Positions 17,619 to 25,613 of a stretch of 64,000 nucleotides of DNA are shown here, one piece after another; positions within the stretch are counted from its first letter, which is position 1, and each line of letters begins with the position of its first letter. Under the pieces are notes generated by a model. That model saw only the letters and a program-made list of their open reading frames with translations. It did not search any database and had not been told where the DNA came from. The DNA comes from Sinorhizobium sp. BG8 (GTDB taxonomy: Bacteria > Pseudomonadota > Alphaproteobacteria > Rhizobiales > Rhizobiaceae): contig NZ_CP044012.1 of NCBI RefSeq assembly GCF_016864555.1, forward strand, positions 368,501 to 432,500. Reading direction: 5' to 3'. A program made the translations under genes and the position numbers.

Positions 17619-18794
17619 TCAGCTTCTCCTCGGATCTTCTGCGGACAGGCGTCCGTAGACCGCATAAAGCGCGATGGTCACGACCAAGAGGACAAGGCCC
17701 ATCGCTCCCGCCATGCTCCAGTTCGCCGATCCCATGGCATAGAAGGCAATGACCGAGCTGATCATCTGGTCGCTCGGCCCGCCGATCAACGCCGGGGTGA
17801 TGTAGTAACCGATGGCGGACATGAAGACGAGGAGCGCACCGGAGGCGAGTCCACGAAGGCTGAGCGGAAGCAACACGCGAAAAAAAGCCCGTAAGGGGTT
17901 GGCACCAAGGGAGGAAGCCGCCGGCATGAGATTCCGCGGGATCGAGATCAGTACACTGTAGACCGGGAGCACCATGAAGGGCAGGAGCACATGCGTCATG
18001 GCAATGACGACGCCAGTGCGGTTGAAGATCAGGGGCAACGGCGTATCTATCAGATGCAGCGCTTTCAGCGTATCGTTGATCAGCCCGTTTTCCTGCAGCA
18101 GAATGAACCAGGCAGCAGTGCGCACCAGGAGCGACGTCCAGAGGGGCAGTAGAACCGCGCCCAGCAAGAGATTGCGCTTCCACCCGGTGGTCGAGGCAGC
18201 GAGCATCGCATAGGGGTATCCGATCGCTGCCGCGGCCAGGGTTACCAGTGCGGCGATCCAGAAGGTTCGCAGCATGATCACCCGGTTGGCGGACGTTCCC
18301 TCGGGGAGAGACACGATCGAACCCGATGCGTCTCTGGTCAGGTCCACGGCCGCCAGAAGATGGCGGTCGGTGGTCGGCGAAAGGGCATCGGAGATCGCAA
18401 GCCAGAACTGTGGCTTCTCCCAGCGCGGATCGACGGCCGCCAGGTCGATCGTGGCGTTCGGATCTTCTATGGCGCGCAGTGTCTTCGACATCAGCGTGCG
18501 GAAACCTGATTGAGCGCTGTTGAGCCGCCTCACCATGTCGCCGACCGCCTGGGTGTCCGTCGCCTGGCGCAGATCGCGGACGAGCGCTTCCTTCATTTCC
18601 GGAGTGGGCGGCGACTGTCGGTCCCAATCCTTGGTGGCGACGGCCGTTTCGGGAAGGATGTGGAGGACGGCCGTATCCGAGATTGCCTGCGACATCATCG
18701 TAAACAACGGCCAGACGAAGAACAGCGCGGTGAAGAGGAGGAGCGGCGCAAGCAGGGCGATCGCGCCTGCATTTCGGGAAAAGCCCGACCTCAT
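17619..18794 (-). CDS. ABC transporter permease, PotB type with a long periplasmic insertion (cluster 2)
   Basis: Start at ATG 18794, overlapping the ATPase stop as ATGA, gives 391 residues. This is about 100 longer than usual PotB. The first membrane segment (about 10-33) is followed by about 130 hydrophilic residues (ISDTAVLHILPETAVATKDW onwards to about 165) before the next segments, so the extra sequence should face the periplasm. The EAA loop near the C-terminus reads ASSLGANPLRAFFRVLLP. The longer open frame to 18857 lies over the ATPase gene and was not used. Confidence 0.82.
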   Translation of the reverse strand: MRSGFSRNAGAIALLAPLLLFTALFFVWPLFTMMSQAISDTAVLHILPETAVATKDWDRQSPPTPEMKEALVRDLRQATDTQAVGDMVRRLNSAQSGFRTLMSKTLRAIEDPNATIDLAAVDPRWEKPQFWLAISDALSPTTDRHLLAAVDLTRDASGSIVSLPEGTSANRVIMLRTFWIAALVTLAAAAIGYPYAMLAASTTGWKRNLLLGAVLLPLWTSLLVRTAAWFILLQENGLINDTLKALHLIDTPLPLIFNRTGVVIAMTHVLLPFMVLPVYSVLISIPRNLMPAASSLGANPLRAFFRVLLPLSLRGLASGALLVFMSAIGYYITPALIGGPSDQMISSVIAFYAMGSANWSMAGAMGLVLLVVTIALYAVYGRLSAEDPRRS

Positions 18795-19861
18795 GGCGCG
18801 ATGACCCTGCAATCGCCGGGTCTGAACTCGGCGACAACGGGAGATCCCGGCCGCCATTCATGCGCCTTGCGATCCAGGCGGACGACAAAGTCGTGGCCTG
18901 CGCCGTCCAGTTGAACGCGCAGGTGATCGCCCTGATAGACACAGTCGGCGACGGTCGCAGTCAGGCTGTTGTCTTGCCGTCCGGCGGTCTCGCGCAATTC
19001 GATCCTCTCCGGCCGGATCGACAAGAGTACGTCCTGGCCCGTCTTCATCGCTCCGGCGAGCCCGGCGACGACATGGCCGCCCCGTTTCAGGGCCACGCGG
19101 ACGTGGCCACCGTCGACGCTCTCGATCGTCCCCTCGGCGAGATTCGTCTCACCGATGAATTCGGCCACGAAGCGCGTGTGCGGCTCGTCATAGATCTCGC
19201 GCGGCGTACCAATCTGTTCGATGCGCCCCTTGTTGAAGACTGCAATCCGGTCCGACATCGTCAGGGCCTCTGATTGGTCATGGGTGACGAACACGATCGT
19301 CAGCCCCAACCTCGCGTGGAGCGCGCGTATGTCGAGCTGCATCTGTTCGCGAAGCTGCTTGTCGAGCGCACCCAGAGGCTCGTCCATGAGAACTACGCGC
19401 GGCTCGAAAACCAAGGCACGGGCAAGTGCCACGCGCTGCTGCTGCCCGCCGGAAAGCTGCGCCGGCCAGCGATCGCGCATCGTCGAAAGCTGAACCATGT
19501 CCAGCACCCGTCCCACCCGATCCTCGATCTCGGCCTTTCCGACACCACGCATCTCGAGCGGGAAGGCAACGTTTCGGGCAACACTCATGTGCGGGAACAG
19601 CGCGTAGCTCTGAAACACCACCCCCATGTCGCGCTTGTAGGAGGGGAGGCCGTCCACTGGCTCCCCGTCGACCAGTATGCGTCCTTTCGTGGGCGCCTCG
19701 AAACCCGCCAGCATCATGAGCAGCGTTGTTTTCCCGGAACCGGAAGGCCCCAGCAGGCTCACGAATTCACCCTTGGCTATTTCGAGGTCGAGACTATCGA
19801 CCACGCACAAGGGCCCGTACCATTTGCTGATGGCATCAAATCGAATGCGAACTTCACTCAA
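18791..19861 (-). CDS. ABC transporter ATP-binding protein, PotA type (cluster 2)
   Basis: A 356-residue ATPase with Walker A GPSGSGKTT, signature LSGGQQQRVALARAL, Walker B VVLMDEPLGALD and switch His in FVTHDQSEAL, followed by a TOBE-type C-terminal domain (LLSIRPERIEL). I chose the TTG at 19861 because a GGAG site lies seven bases upstream and the protein then begins MSEVRIRFDAISKWYG like its relatives. A GTG at 19879 is also in frame but has no ribosome binding site. Its stop overlaps the next permease gene. A 207-base gap separates it from potD upstream. Confidence 0.86.
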   Translation of the reverse strand: MSEVRIRFDAISKWYGPLCVVDSLDLEIAKGEFVSLLGPSGSGKTTLLMMLAGFEAPTKGRILVDGEPVDGLPSYKRDMGVVFQSYALFPHMSVARNVAFPLEMRGVGKAEIEDRVGRVLDMVQLSTMRDRWPAQLSGGQQQRVALARALVFEPRVVLMDEPLGALDKQLREQMQLDIRALHARLGLTIVFVTHDQSEALTMSDRIAVFNKGRIEQIGTPREIYDEPHTRFVAEFIGETNLAEGTIESVDGGHVRVALKRGGHVVAGLAGAMKTGQDVLLSIRPERIELRETAGRQDNSLTATVADCVYQGDHLRVQLDGAGHDFVVRLDRKAHEWRPGSPVVAEFRPGDCRVIAP

Positions 19862-20068
19862 CAGCAATCTCCAGCTCACTCGTCATGACAATGCGAGACC
19901 TGTCGGCCCGGAAGCCGGCAGGCGTGGAACGATGTCATATTCCTTGAACGGAACCCGCGCGTCCATAGCCGCGTCCGATATCACCACCGGATACGTACGC
20001 CATCGATCGCGAGGTGGAGCACAGGCGGACCATACGTGCCGCCTGTGCCGGGTCGTCCGACAATCACC

Positions 20069-21121
20069 TTACTGGGCGAGCCAGGCGTTGAACCGTTGGG
20101 TGAGGGCTTCCGAGTTGTCGATCCAGAAATCGACGTTGAGCGAGATTGCGCCTTCCATATTGCTGGCGGCCGTCGGCAGCTCCGATGAGAATTCCGCCGG
20201 GACCTTGCTGGCGGCCTCGAGGTTCGGGAGACCGTAGGCGATGTACTGCGGCAACTTCACCTGGTTGTCAGCCGCACTGGCGAAGGCGATGAAGTCCTGC
20301 GCCGCGTCTTTGTTTTCCGCGTCCTTGAGGACGACCCAGCTGTCGATGGCGAAAATGCTGCCGGGCCAGACGACCTTGAAGTTCTTGCCTTCGGTGCGGT
20401 TGATACCGGTAATACGTCCGTTGTAGGCAGAGGTCATTGCGACTTCGCCGGAGGCGAGGAGCGCGAGCGGCTGGGCACCGGCCTCCCACCAGACGATGTT
20501 CGGGCGGAGTTCGTCGAGTTTCTTGAATGCGCGGTCTACGCCCTCCGGCGTGGCGAGCACGTCATAGACTTCCTCACCCTTGACGCCATCGGCCAGGAGA
20601 GCGAATTCGAGCGTGTACTTCGCACCCTTGCGCAGACCGCGCTTGCCCGGGAACTTGTTCACGTCCCAGAAATCGGCCCACGATTTCGGACCGTCCGCGA
20701 GCTTGGCGCCGTCATAGGCGATAGCCGTCGACCAGACGATGGCACCGATGCCGCAATCATCGACAGCCTCGGGAAGGAACTTGTCCTTGCCGCCCATCTT
20801 GTCCCAATCAATCTTCTCGAAGAGACCGTCGGCGCAACCGAGTGCGAGCTCCTCGGCCTCGACCTGCACGGCATCCCAGTTCGGCGTGCCGGCCTTCACC
20901 TTCGACTGCAGCACGCCGAAGCCGCCATCCCAGGCTTCGTCGAGAACGGGCTTGCCGAGCTTTTCGGCGAAGGGTTTGAAGTAGATTTCCCGCTGGGCGT
21001 CCTGGTAGTTGCCGCCCCAGGAGACGATCGTGAGATCGCGAGCCGCCGCCGGCAATGACGAAAGGCCCAAAGCTGCAACGAAAAGTCCTCCGAGGAGGGC
21101 CGATGTCTTTATCAGTGTCAT
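20069..21121 (-). CDS. Periplasmic polyamine-type binding protein, PotD type (cluster 2)
   Basis: A 350-residue protein with a signal peptide (LLGGLFVAALGLSSLPAAA, cleavage after about 27) and mature start RDLTIVSWGGNYQDAQREIY. Other bacterial extracellular-solute-binding family 1/8 features are VQVEAEELALGC, and SWVVLKDAENKDAAQDFIAF near the C-terminus. It captures the substrate for the permeases encoded downstream on the same strand. A terminator-like hairpin lies between it and the upstream aminotransferase, so binding-protein and transporter levels may be set by a separate promoter or by read-through. Confidence 0.86.
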   Translation of the reverse strand: MTLIKTSALLGGLFVAALGLSSLPAAARDLTIVSWGGNYQDAQREIYFKPFAEKLGKPVLDEAWDGGFGVLQSKVKAGTPNWDAVQVEAEELALGCADGLFEKIDWDKMGGKDKFLPEAVDDCGIGAIVWSTAIAYDGAKLADGPKSWADFWDVNKFPGKRGLRKGAKYTLEFALLADGVKGEEVYDVLATPEGVDRAFKKLDELRPNIVWWEAGAQPLALLASGEVAMTSAYNGRITGINRTEGKNFKVVWPGSIFAIDSWVVLKDAENKDAAQDFIAFASAADNQVKLPQYIAYGLPNLEAASKVPAEFSSELPTAASNMEGAISLNVDFWIDNSEALTQRFNAWLAQ

Positions 21122-21140
21122 GTCATTCCCCTTTTCTTAG

Positions 21141-21169
21141 TAAAAAGCCCCGGCATTTTTTGCCGGGGC
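21141..21169 (-). terminator. Rho-independent terminator between aminotransferase and potD2
   Basis: Perfect nine-base arms GCCCCGGCA (21147-21155) and TGCCGGGGC (21161-21169) with a five-base loop, followed on the minus strand by TTTTTA (21146-21141). It sits 19 bases after the aminotransferase stop and directly before potD2. It should uncouple the two, fully or partly. Confidence 0.85.
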
Positions 21170-21188
21170 CGATGCGAAAGACCAGAGA

Positions 21189-22574
21189 CTATGCCCTTAC
21201 GGACTGGGCCGGCAGCGCGGCGAGCGTGTTGTCGAGCCCCTTGCGCAGGCCTGCGAGCAACTCGTCGACCTGCGTCTCGGTTATGATCAGTGGCGGGCAA
21301 AAGGCCAGAGCATCTCCCATGTTCCGGCTGATGACGCCCGCCTCCTGCAGCTTTGCATTTGCCAACGCCCCCAACTGGCCCGGCTGTTCGAGACCTTCCT
21401 TCGTTTCCTTGTTGGTCACCAACTCGATCGCCGCGATCAGACCGACGCCCCGAGCCTCGCCCACCAGTGGATGGGCCTGAAGCTCCCGCAGGCCCGCCTG
21501 CAGCCGCTCTCCCACGGCAGCAGCATGGGTCACGATCTGGCGCTCCTCGATGATGTTCAGCGTTTCGAGCGCGACGGCGGCCGGCACGGGATGCCCACCA
21601 CCCGTAAAACCATGACCGAGCGTGCCGATCTCACCCGATTGCTCCCGGATCGGCGCGTAGATCTTCTCGTTGATCATCAGCGCCGAAGCCGGCAGATAAG
21701 AGGACGACAACTGCTTCGACATCACCATAATGTCCGGACGGATCCCGAACGTCTGGCTGCCGAAGAGATTGCCGGTGCGGCCGAAACCGCAAATGACCTC
21801 GTCTGCGACGAGCAGGATATCGTACTTGCGCAAAACAGCCTGTACCTTTTCCCAATAGGTACGAGGGGGAACGACCACCCCACCGGCTCCCATCACCGGC
21901 TCGCCGAAGAATGCCGCGATCGTTTCCGGCCCCTCAGCCACGATCGTGCTTTCAAGTTCCTCGGCCAGCCGCGTGGCGAAGTCTTCCTCGCTCTCGCCGG
22001 GAGCCGCCTCGCGCCAGTGATGCGGACATGTCATGCGAAGCACGCCGGGCACGATCAGGTCAAAGGAACGGTGGTTGCCCGGCAGGCTGGTGAGGCAGGA
22101 GGCCGCGATCGTCACGCCATGGTAAGCACGATTGCGAACGATGATTTTCTTGCGCTCCGGCTGTCCGAGTGCATTGGACCGGTACCAGATGAGTTTGAGC
22201 GCGGTATCGATCGCCTCGGATCCCGAATTGGTGAAGAACACCTTGCTCATCGGCACCGGTGCGAGCTTGGCCAGCCGCTCGGCAAGATCGATCACCGGCC
22301 CATGCGATTTGTGCGAGAACGTATGATAGTAGGGGAGCTTTTCCATCTGGGCCGCCGCGGCCCTGACAAGGCGCTTCTCGCTGAACCCGAGGGCAACGCT
22401 CCACAGACCCGCCATGGCCTCGATGTAGCGCTTGCCTGTCGTGTCGTAGACATAGATACCTTCGCCGCGATCTATGACCAGCGGACCGACTTCTTCATGC
22501 CTGACGGCGTTGGTATATCCATGCAGATGGTAAGCGACGTCTCGCGCCTCGGCAGAATTCGGCGTTCCCATCAT
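21189..22574 (-). CDS. Class III (omega) aminotransferase, PLP-dependent
   Basis: A 461-residue enzyme of the class III family. The PLP lysine sits in VMSKQLSSSYLPASALMI (about 295). VFFTNSGSEAIDTALKLIWY (about 107-126) is the cofactor phosphate-binding glycine-rich motif, and LLVADEVICGFGRTG (about 255-269) holds the PLP-ring aspartate. Close relatives use putrescine, beta-alanine, gamma-aminobutyrate or other omega-amines with pyruvate or 2-oxoglutarate. It lies upstream of a pot-type transporter and downstream of an SDR and GntR regulator, which fits amine catabolism. A TGATGCATCA palindrome 125 bases upstream suggests GntR control. Exact substrate unknown. Confidence 0.85.
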   Translation of the reverse strand: MMGTPNSAEARDVAYHLHGYTNAVRHEEVGPLVIDRGEGIYVYDTTGKRYIEAMAGLWSVALGFSEKRLVRAAAAQMEKLPYYHTFSHKSHGPVIDLAERLAKLAPVPMSKVFFTNSGSEAIDTALKLIWYRSNALGQPERKKIIVRNRAYHGVTIAASCLTSLPGNHRSFDLIVPGVLRMTCPHHWREAAPGESEEDFATRLAEELESTIVAEGPETIAAFFGEPVMGAGGVVVPPRTYWEKVQAVLRKYDILLVADEVICGFGRTGNLFGSQTFGIRPDIMVMSKQLSSSYLPASALMINEKIYAPIREQSGEIGTLGHGFTGGGHPVPAAVALETLNIIEERQIVTHAAAVGERLQAGLRELQAHPLVGEARGVGLIAAIELVTNKETKEGLEQPGQLGALANAKLQEAGVISRNMGDALAFCPPLIITETQVDELLAGLRKGLDNTLAALPAQSVRA

Positions 22575-22698
22575 CCTGCAATCTCCCGGCTTTCCGCATG
22601 AATGCTACCGTTCTTCCGCACTGTGACAACCTCTCTCTTCGTTGATTTCAAGGATCTTTCGATCCCATGACAGATCTGCAAGAAGCCGCACCATGGAT

Positions 22699-22714
22699 GC
22701 ATGATGCATCATGC
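22699..22714. promoter_or_regulatory. TGATGCATCA palindrome before the aminotransferase
   Basis: A perfect 16-base palindrome, GCATGATGCATCATGC, lies 125 bases before the aminotransferase start. Its core is repeated at 23574-23587 and 24383-24394 in front of the other genes of this cluster. This is the best candidate operator for the FCD-type GntR protein encoded at 23664-24323. The 244-base gap holds no gene. Confidence 0.6.
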
Positions 22715-22818
22715 TCTGGCTTCATCGACGGAGTCAAAGGAATAGTCACCTTGCCCCGTCATGCTCTCATGCGGCCTCTCCGATAGCGCCGCGCGCCTTG
22801 CCTTTCGGAGACACAGCC

Positions 22819-23553
22819 TCAGACGTGTTGGCCGCCATTAATGTGGATTTCCGCTCCGTTGATGTAGCTCGATGCGTTGCTGCATAGGAAAAAGATGGTC
22901 TCTGCCACTTCCTTCGGCGTACCGAGACGTCCGAGCGGGACTTCGCGCTCGACCAGCTTGTCCGTTCCAGGAGAAAGTATGGACGTCCCGATTTCGCCGG
23001 GAGCAATTGCATTGGCACGCACACCCTTCGGTCCGAACTCATGGGCGAGCTCGCGGGTCAGCGCAGCGAGCCCCGCTTTCGAAGCGGCGTATGCGACGCC
23101 CGCGAATGGATGGACACGCGAACCGGCAATGGAGGTCACGTTGACGATCGATCCCTGCGCAGCCTCGAGCTCGGGCAGAAGTGCGCGGGCAATGAGGGCG
23201 GTCGAGATAAGGTTGACATTCATAACGCGGGTCCAGGTCGCCGCGTCGGAAGCGAGTACGCCGAGACGCTCTCCCGCGGGGCCCTTCGGCGAAATTCCGG
23301 CATTGTTGACCAGTGCGTTGAGCTTGCCTCCGGGCAGCCGTTCCCGCACCGTCGCGACCAGCCGGTGGATCTGCGAAAGATCCGAGAGGTCAGCTTGTAT
23401 GTGGCTCTCGCGGGCCGCCGGCCAGGCGCATTCCTCGGAAAAGGGCTGGCGGGAAACAGTGAAAATCCGCCAGCCGTGAGCCTGAAAAAGCTTCACGGTG
23501 GCGTGGCCGATGCCGCGGCTTGCGCCGGTCAGAAGCATGTATCCCTCGGCCAT
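22819..23553 (-). CDS. Short-chain dehydrogenase/reductase (SDR)
   Basis: Start at ATG 23553, with GAGG seven bases upstream, gives 244 residues, the normal classical-SDR length. The NAD(P) site reads TGASRGIGHA (about 8-17), followed by NNAGIS (about 85-90), the catalytic Ser in NVTSIAGSR, and Tyr/Lys in YAASKAGL (about 150-157). The frame extending to 23631 crosses an operator-like palindrome and lacks a ribosome binding site. Relatives are annotated as 3-oxoacyl-ACP reductase or sugar/alcohol dehydrogenase. The context with an amine transporter and aminotransferase suggests oxidation or reduction of a hydroxylated amine-derived compound; substrate unknown. Confidence 0.82.
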   Translation of the reverse strand: MAEGYMLLTGASRGIGHATVKLFQAHGWRIFTVSRQPFSEECAWPAARESHIQADLSDLSQIHRLVATVRERLPGGKLNALVNNAGISPKGPAGERLGVLASDAATWTRVMNVNLISTALIARALLPELEAAQGSIVNVTSIAGSRVHPFAGVAYAASKAGLAALTRELAHEFGPKGVRANAIAPGEIGTSILSPGTDKLVEREVPLGRLGTPKEVAETIFFLCSNASSYINGAEIHINGGQHV

Positions 23554-23573
23554 CGAAAACCTCGCTTTTGATG

Positions 23574-23587
23574 TATGATGCATCATA
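23574..23587. promoter_or_regulatory. TGATGCATCA palindrome at the SDR promoter
   Basis: A perfect 14-base palindrome, TATGATGCATCATA, ends 21 bases before the SDR start codon, where bound repressor would block transcription or initiation. It is the second of three copies in this cluster. Confidence 0.6.
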
Positions 23588-23663
23588 TTGGCAATTAATG
23601 CTCGCGCAAGCAGTTTGTTGCTGCAGCGCACACATTGGCGCGATACCGGTTGGGCGCCCTCCG

Positions 23664-24323
23664 CTAGCGGTTATTGCGCACGCGTTCAAAAATCGACCGC
23701 CCACCGTGCTCGATGTCGTCAACCATGGCGCGGGCAGCACCTGGCCCGTCCCTGTGGCGGATCGCCTCGAGGATCGGGTAGTGATAGTCGATCATCGAGC
23801 GTCCGCCGTCGAGATAGCTGTCGGCGATCAGCGGTCCCATCTGCAGCCAGAGGCGGCGCAAGACCCCGCGAAGCACTGGCAATCCAGCTATTGTCGTCAA
23901 CTCGAAGTGGAACGCCTGGTTGAGCTCGGCACCACGCAACAGGTCGCGGTCCGCGAGCGCCTTTTCGTTGCTTTCGAGGATTTCGCTCAGGCGCTCCATG
24001 TCCGCCTTGGTCGCCGTCAACGCCGCCGTCTCGGCGGCGAGCGACTCGAGCTTGAATCGGATGGAGCGGATTTCGAGATAGCGCTCTTCCGTCATCGTCG
24101 GAATGCAGATGTTGCGGGCGGACTGGAAGACGACGGCATCGTCGTGCGTAAGCCGCAGGATGGCGTCCCGCACGGGAGTGACACTCGTTCCGAGCTGATC
24201 GGCAATGTCCCGGATCTTCAACCGGTGCCCCGGCTGGAAACGTCCCTTCATCAGCGCATCGCAAAGCGTTGCGTAGACGGTATTGCCCAAATTGTCGTGC
24301 TCGAGTGCTGCCAGATCTGACAT
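23664..24323 (-). CDS. GntR-family regulator, FCD type
   Basis: A 219-residue regulator with an N-terminal winged HTH (about 12-75: YATLCDALMKGRFQPGHRLK, then TSVTPVRDAILRL) and an all-helical FCD ligand domain (about 85-210), including LNQAFHFELTTIAGLPVL with the metal-ligand histidine. FCD proteins usually repress catabolic genes and release DNA on binding a carboxylate or amine intermediate. It is first in the minus-strand array GntR-SDR-aminotransferase-pot. Three TGATGCATCA palindromes, one of them 59 bases before its own start, point to autoregulation. Confidence 0.87.
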   Translation of the reverse strand: MSDLAALEHDNLGNTVYATLCDALMKGRFQPGHRLKIRDIADQLGTSVTPVRDAILRLTHDDAVVFQSARNICIPTMTEERYLEIRSIRFKLESLAAETAALTATKADMERLSEILESNEKALADRDLLRGAELNQAFHFELTTIAGLPVLRGVLRRLWLQMGPLIADSYLDGGRSMIDYHYPILEAIRHRDGPGAARAMVDDIEHGGRSIFERVRNNR

Positions 24324-24382
24324 TGCGATACCTGGAATGGGGCGACTGGTAAAACAGCACGCCGCTCTTCTATGAGCCCATT

Positions 24383-24394
24383 TGATGCATCAAG
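24383..24394. promoter_or_regulatory. TGATGCATCA palindrome before the GntR gene
   Basis: A perfect 12-base palindrome, TTGATGCATCAA, lies 59 bases before the GntR start and 76 bases before the end of the convergent-side gap to phaG. It is the third copy of the shared core and fits an autoregulatory operator. Confidence 0.55.
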
Positions 24395-24470
24395 CAATAT
24401 CGCGAGGCTGAGCGACCGTGGAACAATCAGGATTGAGCGGTCGGTCAAGACTAACGGAGCGGCGAAGGCC

Positions 24471-24860
24471 CTAGCGCTCCTCGACCGCCCCATCAGTCGA
24501 CCCGGCCGCCGATTTGGCCGCCTTGCCGAGCACCGGGTTGTTCTCAGCCCGGTCCCGGTGGAGTGCGGCGCGGGCAAGCAACATCAGGGTCACCGGCGTC
24601 GTGACAGTCACAAAGATCCCGATCAGAATCTCGTGGATGACGATACGGCTCTCGGAAATCGTGAAGAAGATCATCGATGCCATGACGATCCCACCGGCGC
24701 CCCAGCTCGTCCCGAGCGTCGGGGCATGAATCCTCTCGTAGAACGTCGTGAAGCGCGCAAGTCCGATCGCGCCGATGAGGGCAAGCGTGGACCCGAGAAC
24801 CAGGAAAGCCGATACGGCAATTGCCGCCCAGACGGGGAACTGGTCGATTTGGTCGGTCAT
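24471..24860 (-). CDS. phaG: Na+/H+ or K+/H+ antiporter subunit G
   Basis: Start at ATG 24860, overlapping the phaF stop as ATGA, gives 129 residues. Three hydrophobic segments and the MrpG/PhaG signature LIGAIGLARFTTFYERIHA with TLGTSWGAGGIVMAS (about 28-60) are clear. The last 30 residues are a hydrophilic tail. It is the last gene of the pha operon. The subunit is required for the assembled hetero-oligomeric cation/proton antiporter in the inner membrane. Confidence 0.9.
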   Translation of the reverse strand: MTDQIDQFPVWAAIAVSAFLVLGSTLALIGAIGLARFTTFYERIHAPTLGTSWGAGGIVMASMIFFTISESRIVIHEILIGIFVTVTTPVTLMLLARAALHRDRAENNPVLGKAAKSAAGSTDGAVEER

Positions 24861-25138
24861 TCGATCACCTCGCCACGCATGAGGAACTTGGCAAGCGCTA
24901 CTGTTGCGACGAACCCGAGAAGCGCGATCACCAGCGAGGCCTCGAAGTAGATCGTGCGGCCGCTCCGGATACCGAATGTCACGAGGAGGAGCATCGCATT
25001 GACATAGAGCGTATCCAGCCCAAGCACCCTGTCCTGTGCACGCGGGCCGATGAACATTCGGTACACGGCGAGGGCCATGGCGATCGCCAGAAACGACTGG
25101 GAAATACTGATGGCCCATAAGAGTATGGTCGAGCTCAT
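24857..25138 (-). CDS. phaF: Na+/H+ or K+/H+ antiporter subunit F
   Basis: A 93-residue protein with three membrane segments and the MrpF/PhaF motif YRMFIGPRAQDRVLGLDTLY (about 26-45). Length is normal for the family. It overlaps phaE upstream and phaG downstream by four bases each, so translation is coupled through the operon. Confidence 0.92.
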   Translation of the reverse strand: MSSTILLWAISISQSFLAIAMALAVYRMFIGPRAQDRVLGLDTLYVNAMLLLVTFGIRSGRTIYFEASLVIALLGFVATVALAKFLMRGEVIE

Positions 25139-25611
25139 TCGAATATCCCCATCAGCAGTTTTTCGTAACGGTTCTTGATCAGGTCACGCCAGTGGTTCTC
25201 GTCAGCGAGGTCGAGAGTGTGGATGAGCAAGGTCTTCTCTTTCGAGTTGTGCTCCACCCAGGCGGTTCCCGGCGTGCTCGTGAGAACCACGGACAGCACG
25301 GCAAGCGCCGTATCATCCGATAGGTCCAGAGGAACGGTAACAAAGCCGGATTGCCTCGAAACGCTTCGCCGTCCGAGAATGATCCTGGCGACTGCGAGGT
25401 TCGATAGAGCGATATCGTAGAGAAGAATCAGCACGAGCTTCGGCAGGAGATACCAGCGCCGCAGGCGTGGCTTCGTCGGCTGCAACGCCGCCATGCCCCA
25501 GGAGGCGAAGACCGCAACCAGCGTGCCGAGAAGCAGGTGCCCGATCGAGAATCCGTTCAGAAGCAGCCACATGCCGACAAGCGAAGCTGTGAGCAGGGGA
25601 TAGGGAAGCAT
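25135..25611 (-). CDS. phaE: Na+/H+ or K+/H+ antiporter subunit E
   Basis: A 158-residue MrpE/PhaE subunit with two N-terminal membrane segments, a third near residues 55-75, and the family motif VLTSTPGTAWVEHNSKEKTL (about 111-130), whose TPGT is nearly invariant. It starts two bases after the phaD stop and overlaps phaF. Role is structural within the antiporter complex. Confidence 0.92.
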   Translation of the reverse strand: MLPYPLLTASLVGMWLLLNGFSIGHLLLGTLVAVFASWGMAALQPTKPRLRRWYLLPKLVLILLYDIALSNLAVARIILGRRSVSRQSGFVTVPLDLSDDTALAVLSVVLTSTPGTAWVEHNSKEKTLLIHTLDLADENHWRDLIKNRYEKLLMGIFE

Positions 25612-25613
25612 GG

